A stretch of 64,000 nt of DNA from Bradyrhizobiaceae bacterium (GCA_020853885.1 JADYXZ010000008.1:1-64000); one strand, 5' to 3'; numbered from the stretch's first letter, positions 16,411-25,718 are shown. Notes: generated by a model from the letters alone, not told the origin. Made by a program: numbers and translations.

Positions 16411-16869
16411 AGCGCCTTCATTTCCGATGCGATCGACCGAAGATAGTGCTCGGGCAACGCCCAGCTTCGTGCTGCATGCAGAACCATATCACGATAGCCC
16501 GTGCTTGGCTGCGCTGGCCGCGTCGTTCGCGATATAGACAAGCGCGCGAAGGAACTTGCCATTCCAATGCACGGGCAGCGCCTCCGGCCGGTACAGCCCG
16601 CGTTCGACCTCCTCGTATTCGTCGAGCGCAGCCCGGTCGCGCGCCGAGATGCGCCACAGGACGCCGTGCACGGTCTCGCCCCGCTTCGGCGCGATCGACC
16701 CATAGCCCGCATGCGCAATGAAGAACCGGAAATGGTTGACGAGCGCCGGGCCAATCGGCGGCCGCAGCACAGGGGGCCCTTGGGCATTTATCTCGCCGAC
16801 CGCAAGGTTGCCGCTACCGGCGGTCACATGCAGCATAGCACCGCTGGACGTAAAGAATGGAATGCACAA
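16407..16869 (-). pseudogene. gamma-glutamylcyclotransferase family gene disrupted by a one-base frameshift
   Basis: The first frame, 16869 down to about 16503, reads NHFRFFIAHAGYGSIAPKRG, then HGVLWRISARDRAALDEYEE (family core with the conserved Glu), then FLRALVYIANDAASAAK, and hits a stop at 16489. The second frame continues GYRDMVLHAARSWALPEHYL and ends with a TGA overlapping the acylphosphatase start. Removing the base at 16502 turns the junction into Lys-Pro-Gly-Tyr-Arg-Asp, as in intact relatives. The N-terminus is also degenerate: the expected YGSNM nucleotide-binding loop is not recognisable. Either the gene is decaying or the sequence has an error at 16502. Intact members cleave gamma-glutamyl amines. 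Confidence 0.75.
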
Positions 16870-16980
16870 GTATCAATACACAACGCGCGAACTGAGGGAG
16901 AAGGATCAGTCGGCCCTATGGCATTGCGCGGGTGGTGACGGACGGACCGTAGAAGTTCGCCGGAACGGGAGAGTACACCG

Positions 16981-17940
16981 ATGCAGGCGCGCGACCTCGA
17001 CCTCAATTTGTTGCTCGTCTTCGACGCACTTTATCGCGAGCGAAGCGCAAGTCGTGCTGCACGTCGACTTGGTTTGAGCCAGCCGACCGTGAGCGTGTCG
17101 CTCAACAAGCTCCGTGCGATCTTCAACGATCAACTATTCCTCAAGACCCTCGAAGGCATGGAGCCGACGCCGCGTGCGGTTGCCTTGTGCGAGCCGATTG
17201 CCGACGTGCTACAGAAGATCCAGCAGGAAATCCTGATCGGTACGCCGTTCGATGCGGCAACGGCGGATCGCGAATTCACGATTGTCACGGGCGAGCTCGG
17301 AGAAACTATTTACCTGCCCAAGCTGTTCAAGGAACTCACGCTGCGCGCCCCCCGCGCGCGATTGACCGTGCTTCCCTACGATCCATCGACCGTCGCCGAA
17401 TGTCTCGAATCGGCCAAGGCGGAACTTGCGATCGGCCACATTCCCGCTTTGAGCGGTTCAAGCATTGCCAGACAACGGCTGTCTGTCCATTCACTGACTT
17501 GCCTCGCCAGCGCGGATTTTCCTTTGCCAAGCGAATTGATGTCGATCGAAGAATTCTTTGCGATGCGGCACGCGGTATTCGGAGCTCAGAGCGGCTACTT
17601 CGAAATGTACGCCGATGCACTCAAGCAATTGGGCAAACCGCCGAATATCGTTCTCTCGACCGCCCGCTTGGTCAGCCTGCCCCAGATCCTGCCCGGCTCC
17701 GACCTGATCGCGATCGTGCCGGACTCGGTCGCCCGCCTCTACGCGAACGATCCGAGGTTCCGCCGCTTCAATCTTCCATTCGAAATGGTTCCGCTTGAGG
17801 TCAGTCAGTTCTGGCACAAACGCCTGCAGGACGACCCGGCATCCATATGGCTGCGGCACTTGGTCAACGAGCTTTTCGGGGAGCGCCCGGCGACAAAGGT
17901 GAAGGCGGCCGCCTCGGCCTCCAGATTGGCCGAACACTGA
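16981..17940 (+). CDS. LysR family transcriptional regulator
   Basis: 319 residues. The winged-helix DNA-binding domain occupies residues 1-65 (DLNLLLVFDALYRERSASRA, then ARRLGLSQPTVSVSLNKLR), and the effector-binding domain follows from about 90 (DREFTIVTGELGETIYLPKL, LAIGHIPALSG, PDSVARLYANDPRFRRFNLP). It resembles NodD/NahR-type members of the family with PxxxT-type motifs near the linker. The ligand is unknown. It is divergent from the broken cyclotransferase, with about 110 bases of shared promoter, and convergent with pccA, so the target is not obvious from context. Confidence 0.88.
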   Translation: MQARDLDLNLLLVFDALYRERSASRAARRLGLSQPTVSVSLNKLRAIFNDQLFLKTLEGMEPTPRAVALCEPIADVLQKIQQEILIGTPFDAATADREFTIVTGELGETIYLPKLFKELTLRAPRARLTVLPYDPSTVAECLESAKAELAIGHIPALSGSSIARQRLSVHSLTCLASADFPLPSELMSIEEFFAMRHAVFGAQSGYFEMYADALKQLGKPPNIVLSTARLVSLPQILPGSDLIAIVPDSVARLYANDPRFRRFNLPFEMVPLEVSQFWHKRLQDDPASIWLRHLVNELFGERPATKVKAAASASRLAEH

Positions 17941-17946
17941 AGGAGT

Positions 17947-19962
17947 TCAGGCAAATTCAACGATCGCCGCGTCGACCGGCACGCTCTCGCCCTGCTTGAC
18001 GTGCACCGCCTTCACCGTGCCGTCGCGCTCGGCGCGCAGCACGTTCTCCATCTTCATCGCCTCCACCACCGCGAGCGTATCGCCCGCCTTGACCTCCTGA
18101 CCGGCGGCAACGGCGATCGACAGTACCAGTCCCGGCATCGGGCAACGGACGAATTTGCCGGAATCGGTCGAGCGCTTCTCCGGCATGAGCCGGGCAAGCG
18201 CCGCTTCCCGCTCGGTATAGACGTAAGCGTTCTCGCGCACGCCGCGATGGGAGAGCTGAAAGCCGTTCGCCAGCGGCCGGACCTGCACGGCGATCTCCCG
18301 GCCGTCGGCGAGCCCCGCCCAGACCGGCTCCCCCGGCTTCCAGCGCGATTGCAGCACCATCGTGCGCCGCTTCGCGTCGGTCGATGCATCGAAGCGGACG
18401 GCAACGGCATCTTCCTGGCGCATCACTTCGAGCCGCACCTCCGCGTCGCCCACCCGCACCACACGCTGCTTCTCGCGCGTCACCAGCCGGCCGGTAAGCT
18501 GCCCGGAAATCCGCCGCTTGCGTTCGCCATAGACATGATCGATTGCCGTTGCGACTGCGGCAAGCACCAGGAGCGTCTCGCCCTTCGGCTCGATCCCGCG
18601 AAAGCCGTCGGGAAACTCTTCGGCTATGAAAGCGGTCGACAGCCGCCCCGCGTCGAAGCGCGGATTCTGCATGACCGCCGCAAGGAACGGAATGTTCTGA
18701 CCGACCCCTTCGATGGCAAAGCCATCCAGCGCATCGCTCATGGCTGCAATCGCTGCCGCCCGATCCGGTCCGCACGTCACGAGCTTGGCGATCATCGGAT
18801 CGTAGTGCAGCGAAATCTCGCCGCCTTCCTCGACGCCCGTATCGACGCGCACCGTCGTGTCGCTGCGCGCGCCTTCCTGCGGCGGCCTGTAGCGCACGAG
18901 CCGTCCGACCGACGGCAGGAAACCGCGATAGGGATCCTCCGCATAGATGCGGCTCTCGATCGCCCAGCCCTTGGGCCGCATGTCGCTTTGCTTCAGCGTA
19001 AGCTTCTCGCCCGCGGCAACGCGGATCATCTGCTCCACGAGGTCGACGCCGGTGACAAGCTCCGTCACCGGATGCTCGACCTGCAGCCGCGTGTTCATTT
19101 CGAGGAAATAGAAGCTCCTGTCCTGCCCGGCGACGAACTCCACCGTCCCCGCAGAATCGTAATTCACTGCCTTCGCCAGCGCGACTGCCTGCGCGCCCAT
19201 CACGGCGCGTGTCTTCTCGTCGAGCAGCGGCGACGGCGATTCCTCGATCACCTTCTGATTGCGGCGCTGGATCGAGCATTCGCGCTCGTTGAGATGGATG
19301 ACATGACCGTGCTTGTCGCCGAGCACCTGGATTTCGATGTGCCGCGGATTCTCGATGAACTTCTCGATGAACACGCGGTCGTCGCCGAATGACGATTTTG
19401 CCTCCGAGCGCGCGCGCAGAAATCCTTCGCCCACCTCCCCGGCGCTCATCGCGATCCGCATGCCCTTGCCGCCGCCGCCGGCCGACGCCTTGATCATGAC
19501 CGGATAGCCGATCTCGTTCGCGATCTTGACCGCGTGCTTTTCGTCTTCGATCACGCCGAGAAAACCGGGCACGGTCGAGACCTTCGCCTTGGCGGCGAAC
19601 TTCTTGGATTCGATCTTGTCGCCCATCGCTTCGATCGCGCGCGGGTTCGGACCGATGAACACGATCCCCGCCTTCTCCAGCGCGCGCGCAAACTCCGCCC
19701 GCTCCGACAGGAAGCCGTAGCCCGGATGCACGGCCTCCGCGCCGGTCTGCCTGCACGCGTCGATAATCTTGTCGGCCACGAGGTAGGATTGCGCGGCCGG
19801 AGCCGGCCCGATCGGCACCGCTTCGTCGGCCATCTTTACATGCAGCGCCTCGGCGTCGGCCTCCGAATAGACGGCAACCGTCCTGATCCCCATGCGGCGG
19901 GCGGTCTTGATGACGCGGCAGGCGATCTCGCCGCGGTTCGCGATCAGGATTTTCTTGAACAT
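17947..19962 (-). CDS. pccA: propionyl-/acetyl-CoA carboxylase, biotin carboxylase and carrier subunit
   Basis: 671 residues. ATP-dependent biotin carboxylase N-terminus (FKKILIANRGEIACRVIKTA, the ATP-grasp Gly-loop KASAGGGGKGMRIA near residue 160, then EMNTRLQVEHPVTELV near 290), a linker domain, and a C-terminal biotin carrier domain with the biotinylated Lys in VVEAMKMENVL about 35 residues from the end. Together with PccB it makes methylmalonyl-CoA from propionyl-CoA (odd-chain fat, Val, Ile, Met breakdown). The linker domain between about 480 and 590 is of the PCC alpha type. The partner pccB lies about 26 kb away at 45719, not next door. Confidence 0.93.
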   Translation of the reverse strand: MFKKILIANRGEIACRVIKTARRMGIRTVAVYSEADAEALHVKMADEAVPIGPAPAAQSYLVADKIIDACRQTGAEAVHPGYGFLSERAEFARALEKAGIVFIGPNPRAIEAMGDKIESKKFAAKAKVSTVPGFLGVIEDEKHAVKIANEIGYPVMIKASAGGGGKGMRIAMSAGEVGEGFLRARSEAKSSFGDDRVFIEKFIENPRHIEIQVLGDKHGHVIHLNERECSIQRRNQKVIEESPSPLLDEKTRAVMGAQAVALAKAVNYDSAGTVEFVAGQDRSFYFLEMNTRLQVEHPVTELVTGVDLVEQMIRVAAGEKLTLKQSDMRPKGWAIESRIYAEDPYRGFLPSVGRLVRYRPPQEGARSDTTVRVDTGVEEGGEISLHYDPMIAKLVTCGPDRAAAIAAMSDALDGFAIEGVGQNIPFLAAVMQNPRFDAGRLSTAFIAEEFPDGFRGIEPKGETLLVLAAVATAIDHVYGERKRRISGQLTGRLVTREKQRVVRVGDAEVRLEVMRQEDAVAVRFDASTDAKRRTMVLQSRWKPGEPVWAGLADGREIAVQVRPLANGFQLSHRGVRENAYVYTEREAALARLMPEKRSTDSGKFVRCPMPGLVLSIAVAAGQEVKAGDTLAVVEAMKMENVLRAERDGTVKAVHVKQGESVPVDAAIVEFA

Positions 19963-20038
19963 GCCCGGCCCGGCTCACCGACTAACGCCCGGATTTGCGG
20001 GCCGGAGCTTTCAATTGTCAATCGAATGCGACAAACGT

Positions 20039-21310
20039 CTAGACTAACAGGAACGGCACCAATGCCGCACCCGCTAAGACCGGCACAGCCAGGCCGAGCG
20101 CGAGCGGAAGCCCGAAGGCCGACCCGCCGAGCGCCCAGCCCGACCCGATCTTGAACGCCGTGTTGGCGGCGACCGCGAGCAGAACGCCGACCGCCGCGAC
20201 CGGCGAAGCGAGCGCGCCGCGGCCGAGCTCCGCCATCGAATAGGTGATGGAATCCGTGTCCGCCAGGCCGGCGATCACGGCCGCCACCAGCGCGCCCGCC
20301 AACCCGAAAAATTCCGACGCCGCGCCGGTGCCAAACTTGACCACGGCGAGCAAGGCCGCGAGCGCCAGCACCTCGCGCAAGGAGAAGGGGTTGCGCAGCG
20401 TGAATGCCGATTTCGCCCGCGCCGACAGCTGATCCCGCCCGAACCAGTAGGCGATCGCCGTCGCCGCCGCCGCCGCAACCAGAAGCGGACCGACCGCGTA
20501 CAATGCCACTGCCGGATTGAGAAAGATGATGAGCCCGGCGGTTCGCAGATGCGACACCCCGCTCGCGACGATCGAGCTTGCGGCAAGCAACCTGACATGC
20601 GCTTCTCCGGCCGCGGCTCGCCGCGCGAGCATCACGTTCACGGCCGTTGACGAGACGAGACCGCCCGCCGCGGAGGCAACCAGCAGGCCCTGCCCGGCAC
20701 CGAACCGCTTGACCGCCGCATAGCCGACGAACGATACGGCGGCGAGAATCACCGCGAGCAGCCAGACCTGGCGGAAATTGACGCCGCCGAACGGCCCGTA
20801 GCTCTCGTCGGGAATGACCGGCAACGCGAGGAACGTCATCGCGGCGAGCACGATCGCCGCCCGCAGCTCCGGCCAAGTGATGCGTTTCAGCCAGTCGTGC
20901 GTCGCCTCGCGCGCGGCAAGCACGATCACGATGGCAACGCCGATCGCGGCCGCTGCGACTTCATCCCCGACGACGGCGTAAGCGCCGGCGGCGAACGTCG
21001 CCAGCGCCGCGATCACCGTGGTCGCACCGAACGTCTTGTCATGCTCGATCTCGCGCAGGCGATAGGTCGCGAAGATCGCCGCGAAGGTGACGAAGCCGAT
21101 CGCAAGCACAATGCCGCCGCCGACCGGATCGCCGAGCACCTCTGCGATCGCGCCGAAGATTCCGCCGAGCATGCCGCTGAGCGTAAAGGTGCGGATACCG
21201 GCCGTGCGCATGCCGGCGCCTGCCTTGCGCTCGCGCCAACCGCGCTCGACGCCGACGAGCAGCCCGATGCCGGTCGCTACGGCGAGACTTTGCAGGAGTT
21301 CGATTTCCAC
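20039..21310 (-). CDS. MgtC/SapB and DUF4010 domain membrane protein
   Basis: 423 residues, almost entirely hydrophobic, about 12 predicted helices. The N-terminal MgtC/SapB-like part has LAVATGIGLLVGVERGWRER and TAGIRTFTLSGMLGGIFGAI with the conserved Arg-Thr-Phe; the C-terminal DUF4010 part has ADTDSITYSMAELGRG and LAVAANTAFKIG. Members are suspected transporters or regulators at the inner membrane; no substrate is established. It is a single gene downstream of the DUF-type operon at 21354-22688 and upstream of pccA on the same strand, with 76 bases to pccA. Confidence 0.85.
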   Translation of the reverse strand: MEIELLQSLAVATGIGLLVGVERGWRERKAGAGMRTAGIRTFTLSGMLGGIFGAIAEVLGDPVGGGIVLAIGFVTFAAIFATYRLREIEHDKTFGATTVIAALATFAAGAYAVVGDEVAAAAIGVAIVIVLAAREATHDWLKRITWPELRAAIVLAAMTFLALPVIPDESYGPFGGVNFRQVWLLAVILAAVSFVGYAAVKRFGAGQGLLVASAAGGLVSSTAVNVMLARRAAAGEAHVRLLAASSIVASGVSHLRTAGLIIFLNPAVALYAVGPLLVAAAAATAIAYWFGRDQLSARAKSAFTLRNPFSLREVLALAALLAVVKFGTGAASEFFGLAGALVAAVIAGLADTDSITYSMAELGRGALASPVAAVGVLLAVAANTAFKIGSGWALGGSAFGLPLALGLAVPVLAGAALVPFLLV

Positions 21311-21353
21311 GGTGCTCCTCGATGGAAGCCAACGACCATGCGCGCCAGCAACC

Positions 21354-21743
21354 CTATCGGACGTTCACCTGGACGCGAACCTCCGAACATCCGCGCTTTT
21401 CGCCGTCGGCGCCGCAAAGCGTGAAGCTGAAGCGGTCGGGACCCTTATAGCCCGGATTGGAACGATAATAGACGGCGGAAGGTCCGCCCACACGTACGCC
21501 GCCATAGTGCGGACGCACGCCGATTTCGTTCTGCTCCGCTTCAAACCCCTCCGCCTTCGGAAATTGAACGCGGCAGTCCTGGCCGCTCCTGACGATCATG
21601 TCGACGTCCGCATCGACGGCGACAACGATCGGGCGCCGGCGCACCTCGCAGCTGGCGGCATTCGCCGGCGCAGGCCCGGCCGCAACCGCGCCCAGGGAAA
21701 CGATCGGGAAAACAATCAGATGGAGGAGGACTGCCGCCCGCAT
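21354..21743 (-). CDS. secreted cysteine-containing protein of unknown function
   Basis: 129 residues with a signal peptide (MRAAVLLHLIVFPIVSLGAV, cleavage near NAA-SCE). The mature part has four cysteines (ASCEVRRR, QDCRVQF, TLCGADG, RGCSEVR) that could form two disulfides, and a C-terminal beta-rich stretch GYKGPDRFSFTLCG then EVRVQVNVR. The YKGPDRF pattern recalls Big/cadherin-like repeat edges but is too short to place. It starts six bases after the stop of the upstream gene, so the two are co-transcribed. Confidence 0.72.
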   Translation of the reverse strand: MRAAVLLHLIVFPIVSLGAVAAGPAPANAASCEVRRRPIVVAVDADVDMIVRSGQDCRVQFPKAEGFEAEQNEIGVRPHYGGVRVGGPSAVYYRSNPGYKGPDRFSFTLCGADGEKRGCSEVRVQVNVR

Positions 21744-21749
21744 GACCCC

Positions 21750-22688
21750 TCAGGCGGCATGTTCGAGGATTCCGCGGAAGGACGGATCCGCGCCATCCGC
21801 CGCTCCGGTAAACAGCCGCAGCAACGCGTATTCGGCCAAGGTCGCGCGCCCGTCGCGCATGATCTGACCGGCGAGCCACGCCAGGTCGTCCGACGGAAGC
21901 TTGGCGCTCTGCACGCACTCCGCCGGCAGCGTGAACGTCGCCTGTTCGCTGAGGCGTGCGGGATTGCGGCCGAACATGCTCGCCCGCTCCACCAGTTGCG
22001 GATCCGGCGCGAGCATGTCGCGGCGTGACAGCACCGCGCATCCGGCCGCCGCCAGCAGATGATGCGCAATGGCCTTGAAGAACAGGTCGTCGAAGGAAGG
22101 ATGATTGTTGGCGGCGGCAACGGCGTCGTGCAAATTGAACATCGCCTCCGCCTCGACGCGCGTGACCGGCCGGCTCGCCTTACCTCCGGCGGCCACAAGC
22201 AACGAATGCAGGAGCGCCGTATCCGTGGCGTCGATCGTCCGGCCGAGATGCGTGCGCCATCCCGAAGCCGCCCCGTCGCCCGTAACGACGGCGGCGCGGA
22301 CCTGCTCGACCGCAAAAGCGGCAAGCTGCGGGGCGGGATCTTTCGAATGCTCGATCACCCGCCGGATCGCCGCAAAGCCCGCGGCCGTCGCCGGGCGCGA
22401 TCCGCGCGATAATTTTTCGATCAGGCAGGCGACAGCGGATTCGCCCGCGCTTCCCGAAGCCCGTTCGTTCCGCGTGATGTGCTCGCCGATGGCGGAAGCA
22501 AAGAACTCCTGCCAGTCGCGGGTCGACTGCGTGAGCGACAGATCGAAGGCGATCAACTCCTCCGCCTCGGCGCGCGTGAGCACGCCGTCCGCGTAAACTT
22601 CCTGCAGCAAGGCGATCACGTCGGCGGCATCGATTCTTCTGCCGCGCATCATGCCCAAGCCGACGGTCTGTTGATGCGCCAATGCCAT
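21750..22688 (-). CDS. conserved hypothetical cytosolic protein (TerB-like helical)
   Basis: 312 residues, mostly helical, no signal peptide or membrane segment. The start IDAADVIALLQEVYADGVLT followed by RAEAEELIAFDLSL resembles a TerB/EF-hand-like acidic helix pair (DGVLTRAEAE), and a similar helix pair recurs near residue 170 (PVTRVEAEAMFNLHDAVAAA) and 285 (DGRATLAEYALLRLF). This suggests three repeats of a helical domain. The function is unknown. It is the first gene of a two-gene unit with the secreted cysteine protein. Confidence 0.65.
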   Translation of the reverse strand: MALAHQQTVGLGMMRGRRIDAADVIALLQEVYADGVLTRAEAEELIAFDLSLTQSTRDWQEFFASAIGEHITRNERASGSAGESAVACLIEKLSRGSRPATAAGFAAIRRVIEHSKDPAPQLAAFAVEQVRAAVVTGDGAASGWRTHLGRTIDATDTALLHSLLVAAGGKASRPVTRVEAEAMFNLHDAVAAANNHPSFDDLFFKAIAHHLLAAAGCAVLSRRDMLAPDPQLVERASMFGRNPARLSEQATFTLPAECVQSAKLPSDDLAWLAGQIMRDGRATLAEYALLRLFTGAADGADPSFRGILEHAA

Positions 22689-22833
22689 GCTCGCCCCCGG
22701 TTCCCCGAACGCGAACGTGCGGCGTTTATGGTTACTAAAACGCTAATGCAGCCGGGGCTGACGGCAAAACGGAAAGTCTTGCGGCAGCCGGATCGCGGCA
22801 CTACCTGCGCACCAGCAAACGGCGGAGATGCCC

Positions 22834-23766
22834 ATGTCCAGAAGCGCCGGAATCCACCACATCACTGCGATCGCCGGCGAGCCGAAGCGGCACGTGCGCT
22901 TCTATCGCGACATCCTTGGCCTGCGGCTCGTCAAGCGCACGGTCAATTTCGACGATCCGAGCACCTGGCATCTCTATTACGGCGACGAGAATGGCTCGCC
23001 CGGTACGGCGCTTACGTTTTTCGTCTGGGAGGAATTGCCGAGCGGCCGGCATGGCTCCGGCGAGCCGCAGGAGATCGCCTTCGCGGTGCCGGCGCCCGCT
23101 TTAGAATTCTGGCGCAAGCAACTTTCTGATCACGGAATTTCACACAAAGATGCCCCGGCCCGTTTCGGTGAGCAGGTAATCGCGTTTGCCGATGCCGACG
23201 GCCACAAGCTGGAGCTCGTCGGTTCGGACGCCGCGGCCCGGATTCCGGGCTGGTCGAACGGCGACATTCCGGCCGAGCATGCGATCCGCGGATTTCACGG
23301 CATCACGCTGGAAGTGTCGAATCCCGCCACCACCGCCCGCGTGCTGACCGAGATCTTCGGCTTCGAGCCGGTCGGCATCAACGGCGACCGCCACCGCTTC
23401 GTCTCGAAAGGGGCCGAGATCGGCACCATCGTCGATCTGCGCGTGACGCCTGGCGCGGTGCGTGCAAGCCAGGGCACCGGCACCGTGCACCACGTCGCCT
23501 TCCGCGCCTCCGGCGACGAGCAGGAGATGGAGCTGCGCAAGCGGGTGATCGAGCTCGGCCTTCGCCCCACCGAGCAGGTGTCGCGCCACTATTTCCGCTC
23601 GGTGTACTTCCGGGAGCCCAACGGCATCCTGTTCGAGATCGCCACCGACGATCCCGGCTTTGCCGTCGACGAGCCGAAGGAAAAGCTCGGCGACCGCATC
23701 ATGCTGCCGCCTTGGTACGAGCAGCACCGCCAGCAGATCGTCGCCGCGCTGCCCGCCCTCGAGTAG
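22834..23766 (+). CDS. VOC family ring-cleaving dioxygenase-like protein
   Basis: 310 residues with two vicinal-oxygen-chelate modules, as in LinE/PcpA-type hydroquinone dioxygenases and MhqO. Module 1 opens GIHHITAIAGEPKRHVRFYR and contains LGLRLVKRTVNFDDPSTWHL; module 2 starts GFHGITLEVSNPATTARVLT with TGTVHHVAFRASG and YFREPNGILFEIATDDPGF. The His-His-Glu iron ligands (HHIT, VHHVAF, LFEI) are all visible. It could open a hydroquinone ring or act as a dioxygenase-like isomerase. ATG 22834 has GGAG six bases upstream and is preferred over the ATG two codons earlier. Confidence 0.84.
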   Translation: MSRSAGIHHITAIAGEPKRHVRFYRDILGLRLVKRTVNFDDPSTWHLYYGDENGSPGTALTFFVWEELPSGRHGSGEPQEIAFAVPAPALEFWRKQLSDHGISHKDAPARFGEQVIAFADADGHKLELVGSDAAARIPGWSNGDIPAEHAIRGFHGITLEVSNPATTARVLTEIFGFEPVGINGDRHRFVSKGAEIGTIVDLRVTPGAVRASQGTGTVHHVAFRASGDEQEMELRKRVIELGLRPTEQVSRHYFRSVYFREPNGILFEIATDDPGFAVDEPKEKLGDRIMLPPWYEQHRQQIVAALPALE

Positions 23767-23913
23767 TAGATCAGAAATACGAACACATGACGTGGAATTA
23801 TTTTTAATCTGGAAGTCTGTGTGGATACTTCTATATTGCGCGCGGAATGATCGACGCCGCGCCGGCCGCATCCTGCCCCGCGCGCTCGGCGCCAATTCAC
23901 ACGGGAGAGAGCA

Positions 23914-24573
23914 ATGGCGCTTCAGATTGGCGAGACCGCGCCCGACTTCGAGGCACAGACCACCGAAGGCAAGATCAAGTTCCACGACTGGATCGGCGAC
24001 AGCTGGGTCGTGCTGTTTTCGCATCCCAAGGACTTCACCCCCGTCTGCACCACCGAGCTCGGCTACATGGCCCGCATCAAGCCCGAGTTCGACAAGCGCG
24101 GCGTGAAGGTCATCGGCCTCTCGGTCGACCCGGTCGACAACCACTCGAAATGGGCCAACGACATCAAGGAGACCCAGGGCTTCGCGCCGAACTATCCGAT
24201 GATCGGCGATCCGGACCTGCAGGTCTCCAAGCTCTACGGCATGCTGCCGGCTGCCGCCGGCAACAGCTCGGAGGGCCGCACCGCCGCCGACAACCAGACC
24301 GTCCGCAACGTCTTCGTCATCGGCCCGGACAAGAAGATCAAGCTTGTGCTCGTCTATCCGATGACCACCGGGCGCAACTTCGACGAGGTGCTGCGCGTGA
24401 TCGACAGCCTGCAGCTCACGGCGAAGCACAAGGTGGCAACGCCGGTGAACTGGAAGCAGGGCGATGAAGTGATCATCGCCGGCTCCGTGTCGAACGACGA
24501 CGCGAAGAAGATCTGGCCGAGCGGCTGGAAGGAGCCGAAGCCCTATATCCGCATCGTGCCGCAGCCGCGCTGA
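23914..24573 (+). CDS. 1-Cys peroxiredoxin (Prx6 type)
   Basis: 219 residues. Reduces hydrogen peroxide and organic peroxides. The peroxidatic Cys lies in HPKDFTPVCTTELGYMARI near residue 45, with the conserved Thr and a distal Arg (RNVFVIGPD region). The long C-terminal domain (TPVNWKQGDEVIIAGSVSND through EPKPYIRIVPQ) is the Prx6/1-Cys class hallmark. A good ribosome-binding site (GGGAGAGAGC) precedes the ATG. The upstream 140 bases are unusually AT-rich and probably hold the promoter. A strong hairpin follows the stop. Confidence 0.94.
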   Translation: MALQIGETAPDFEAQTTEGKIKFHDWIGDSWVVLFSHPKDFTPVCTTELGYMARIKPEFDKRGVKVIGLSVDPVDNHSKWANDIKETQGFAPNYPMIGDPDLQVSKLYGMLPAAAGNSSEGRTAADNQTVRNVFVIGPDKKIKLVLVYPMTTGRNFDEVLRVIDSLQLTAKHKVATPVNWKQGDEVIIAGSVSNDDAKKIWPSGWKEPKPYIRIVPQPR

Positions 24574-24594
24574 GCGAGCGGGATTTTGGTTGCG

Positions 24595-24622
24595 GAGGGC
24601 GCGGCAGAAGCCGCGCCCTCTT
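24595..24622 (+). terminator. probable terminator after the peroxiredoxin gene
   Basis: An 11-bp perfect stem GAGGGCGCGGC/GCCGCGCCCTC with an AGAA loop, followed by TTGC. The T run is short, so termination may be partial. It lies 22 bases after the stop and 17 bases before the next start. Confidence 0.55.
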
Positions 24623-24638
24623 GCTATGAGGTACAACC

Positions 24639-25259
24639 ATGAGCGAGAAACCCGATCTCGGCTTCGTGCATCGCTTCGTCCCCGCGGAAACGCCGGGCCA
24701 CGCGCCGCTCCTGCTGCTGCACGGCACCGGCGGCGACGAGAACGACCTTCTCCCACTTGGCGCGCAGCTCTCCCCCGCCGCCGCCCTGCTCTCGCCGCGC
24801 GGCAAGGTGAACGAGCAGGGCATGCCGCGCTTCTTCAAGCGCCGCGCAGAAGGCGTGTTCGATATCGAAGACCTCAAGGCGCGCACGGAGGAGCTCGCCG
24901 ACTTCATCGAAAGCGCGCGGAAGGCGTACGGGATCGGCAAGCCAATCGCTCTCGGATTCTCCAACGGCGCGAATATCGCCTGGTCGCTGCTGCTCAACAG
25001 GCCGGAGACGCTTGCGGGCGCAATCCTGATCCGCGGCATGCTGCCCTTCGATCCGCCCTCTCTGCCGAAACTGGACGGTCTGCCGGTGCTGATGCTGAAC
25101 GGAAGCGCCGACCCCATCGTGCCGCCAGAAACGAGCGAGCGGCTCGTCGAGACGCTGCGCCGTGCGGGCGCGGATGTGCGCTACGAGCTTCTCCCCGCCA
25201 GCCACCAGTTGACGCAGCAGGACCTCGTCCTTGCCGCGGAATGGCTGCGCGGCCGATAA
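24639..25259 (+). CDS. phospholipase/carboxylesterase family alpha/beta hydrolase
   Basis: 206 residues of the YpfH/Est1-type carboxylesterase family. Oxyanion region LLLLHGTGGDENDLLPLG near residue 23, nucleophile GLGFSNGANIAWSLL-type elbow (IALGFSNGAN near 108), acid residue NGSADPIVPP near 155 and catalytic His ASHQLTQQD near 188. The triad is complete. No signal peptide, so it acts on small esters in the cytosol. The frame carries LSPRGKVNEQGMPRFFKRRA, the family's conserved segment. Downstream of the peroxiredoxin and possibly co-transcribed by read-through. Confidence 0.88.
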   Translation: MSEKPDLGFVHRFVPAETPGHAPLLLLHGTGGDENDLLPLGAQLSPAAALLSPRGKVNEQGMPRFFKRRAEGVFDIEDLKARTEELADFIESARKAYGIGKPIALGFSNGANIAWSLLLNRPETLAGAILIRGMLPFDPPSLPKLDGLPVLMLNGSADPIVPPETSERLVETLRRAGADVRYELLPASHQLTQQDLVLAAEWLRGR

Positions 25260-25347
25260 CATCGGCGTTATCGGCCGGACCGGTCGTGACGGCCACGACG
25301 TTGCTTCCTGCATTGCGAGGAAATCCCATCCGCAGAAAGGACATCCC

Positions 25348-25596
25348 ATGAAACCCGCTTTGCTGGCGCTCGCGCTCGCCACCGGCCTTGCTGCCGCGCC
25401 GGCGCTCGCCCAGCAGTTCAAGGTCAGCGAACAGCAGGCCCGCCAGATCGCCGCCGACCGCGGCATCGTGACGATCACCGAGATCGAGCAGGACGACGGC
25501 AAGTGGGAGATCGAGGGCCGCGACAAGGACGGCCGCAAGATCGAGATCGACGTCCACGGCCAGACCGGCGAAGTTGTGAAATACGAACGCGACTGA
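25348..25596 (+). CDS. small secreted PepSY-domain protein
   Basis: 82 residues. Signal peptide MKPALLALALATGLAAAPAL with cleavage after ALA-Q, then one short PepSY domain: SEQQARQIAADRGIVTITEI, EQDDGKWEIEGRDKDGRKIE and IDVHGQTGEVVKYERD. Such periplasmic proteins are common in alphaproteobacteria; PepSY domains are thought to inhibit or bind peptidases, but no partner is known. The ATG at 25348 is chosen for the signal peptide and an AGAAAGGA ribosome-binding site. An intrinsic terminator follows. Confidence 0.85.
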   Translation: MKPALLALALATGLAAAPALAQQFKVSEQQARQIAADRGIVTITEIEQDDGKWEIEGRDKDGRKIEIDVHGQTGEVVKYERD

Positions 25597-25630
25597 ACGC
25601 GGCTCCAAGATAATCTCGCAAGAAAGGCGG

Positions 25631-25658
25631 ACGGCGCGGGAATCCCCCGCGCCGTTTT
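25631..25658 (+). terminator. intrinsic terminator after the PepSY gene
   Basis: Perfect 10-bp stem ACGGCGCGGG/CCCGCGCCGT with a five-base loop and TTTGC on its 3' side, 35 bases after the stop codon at 25596. Confidence 0.75.
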
Positions 25659-25718
25659 GCGTTGCCCGCAACCCCCGGCTCTGGCACTAAAGGCGGACCA
25701 ACGAGGCGGGAGGAAAGC

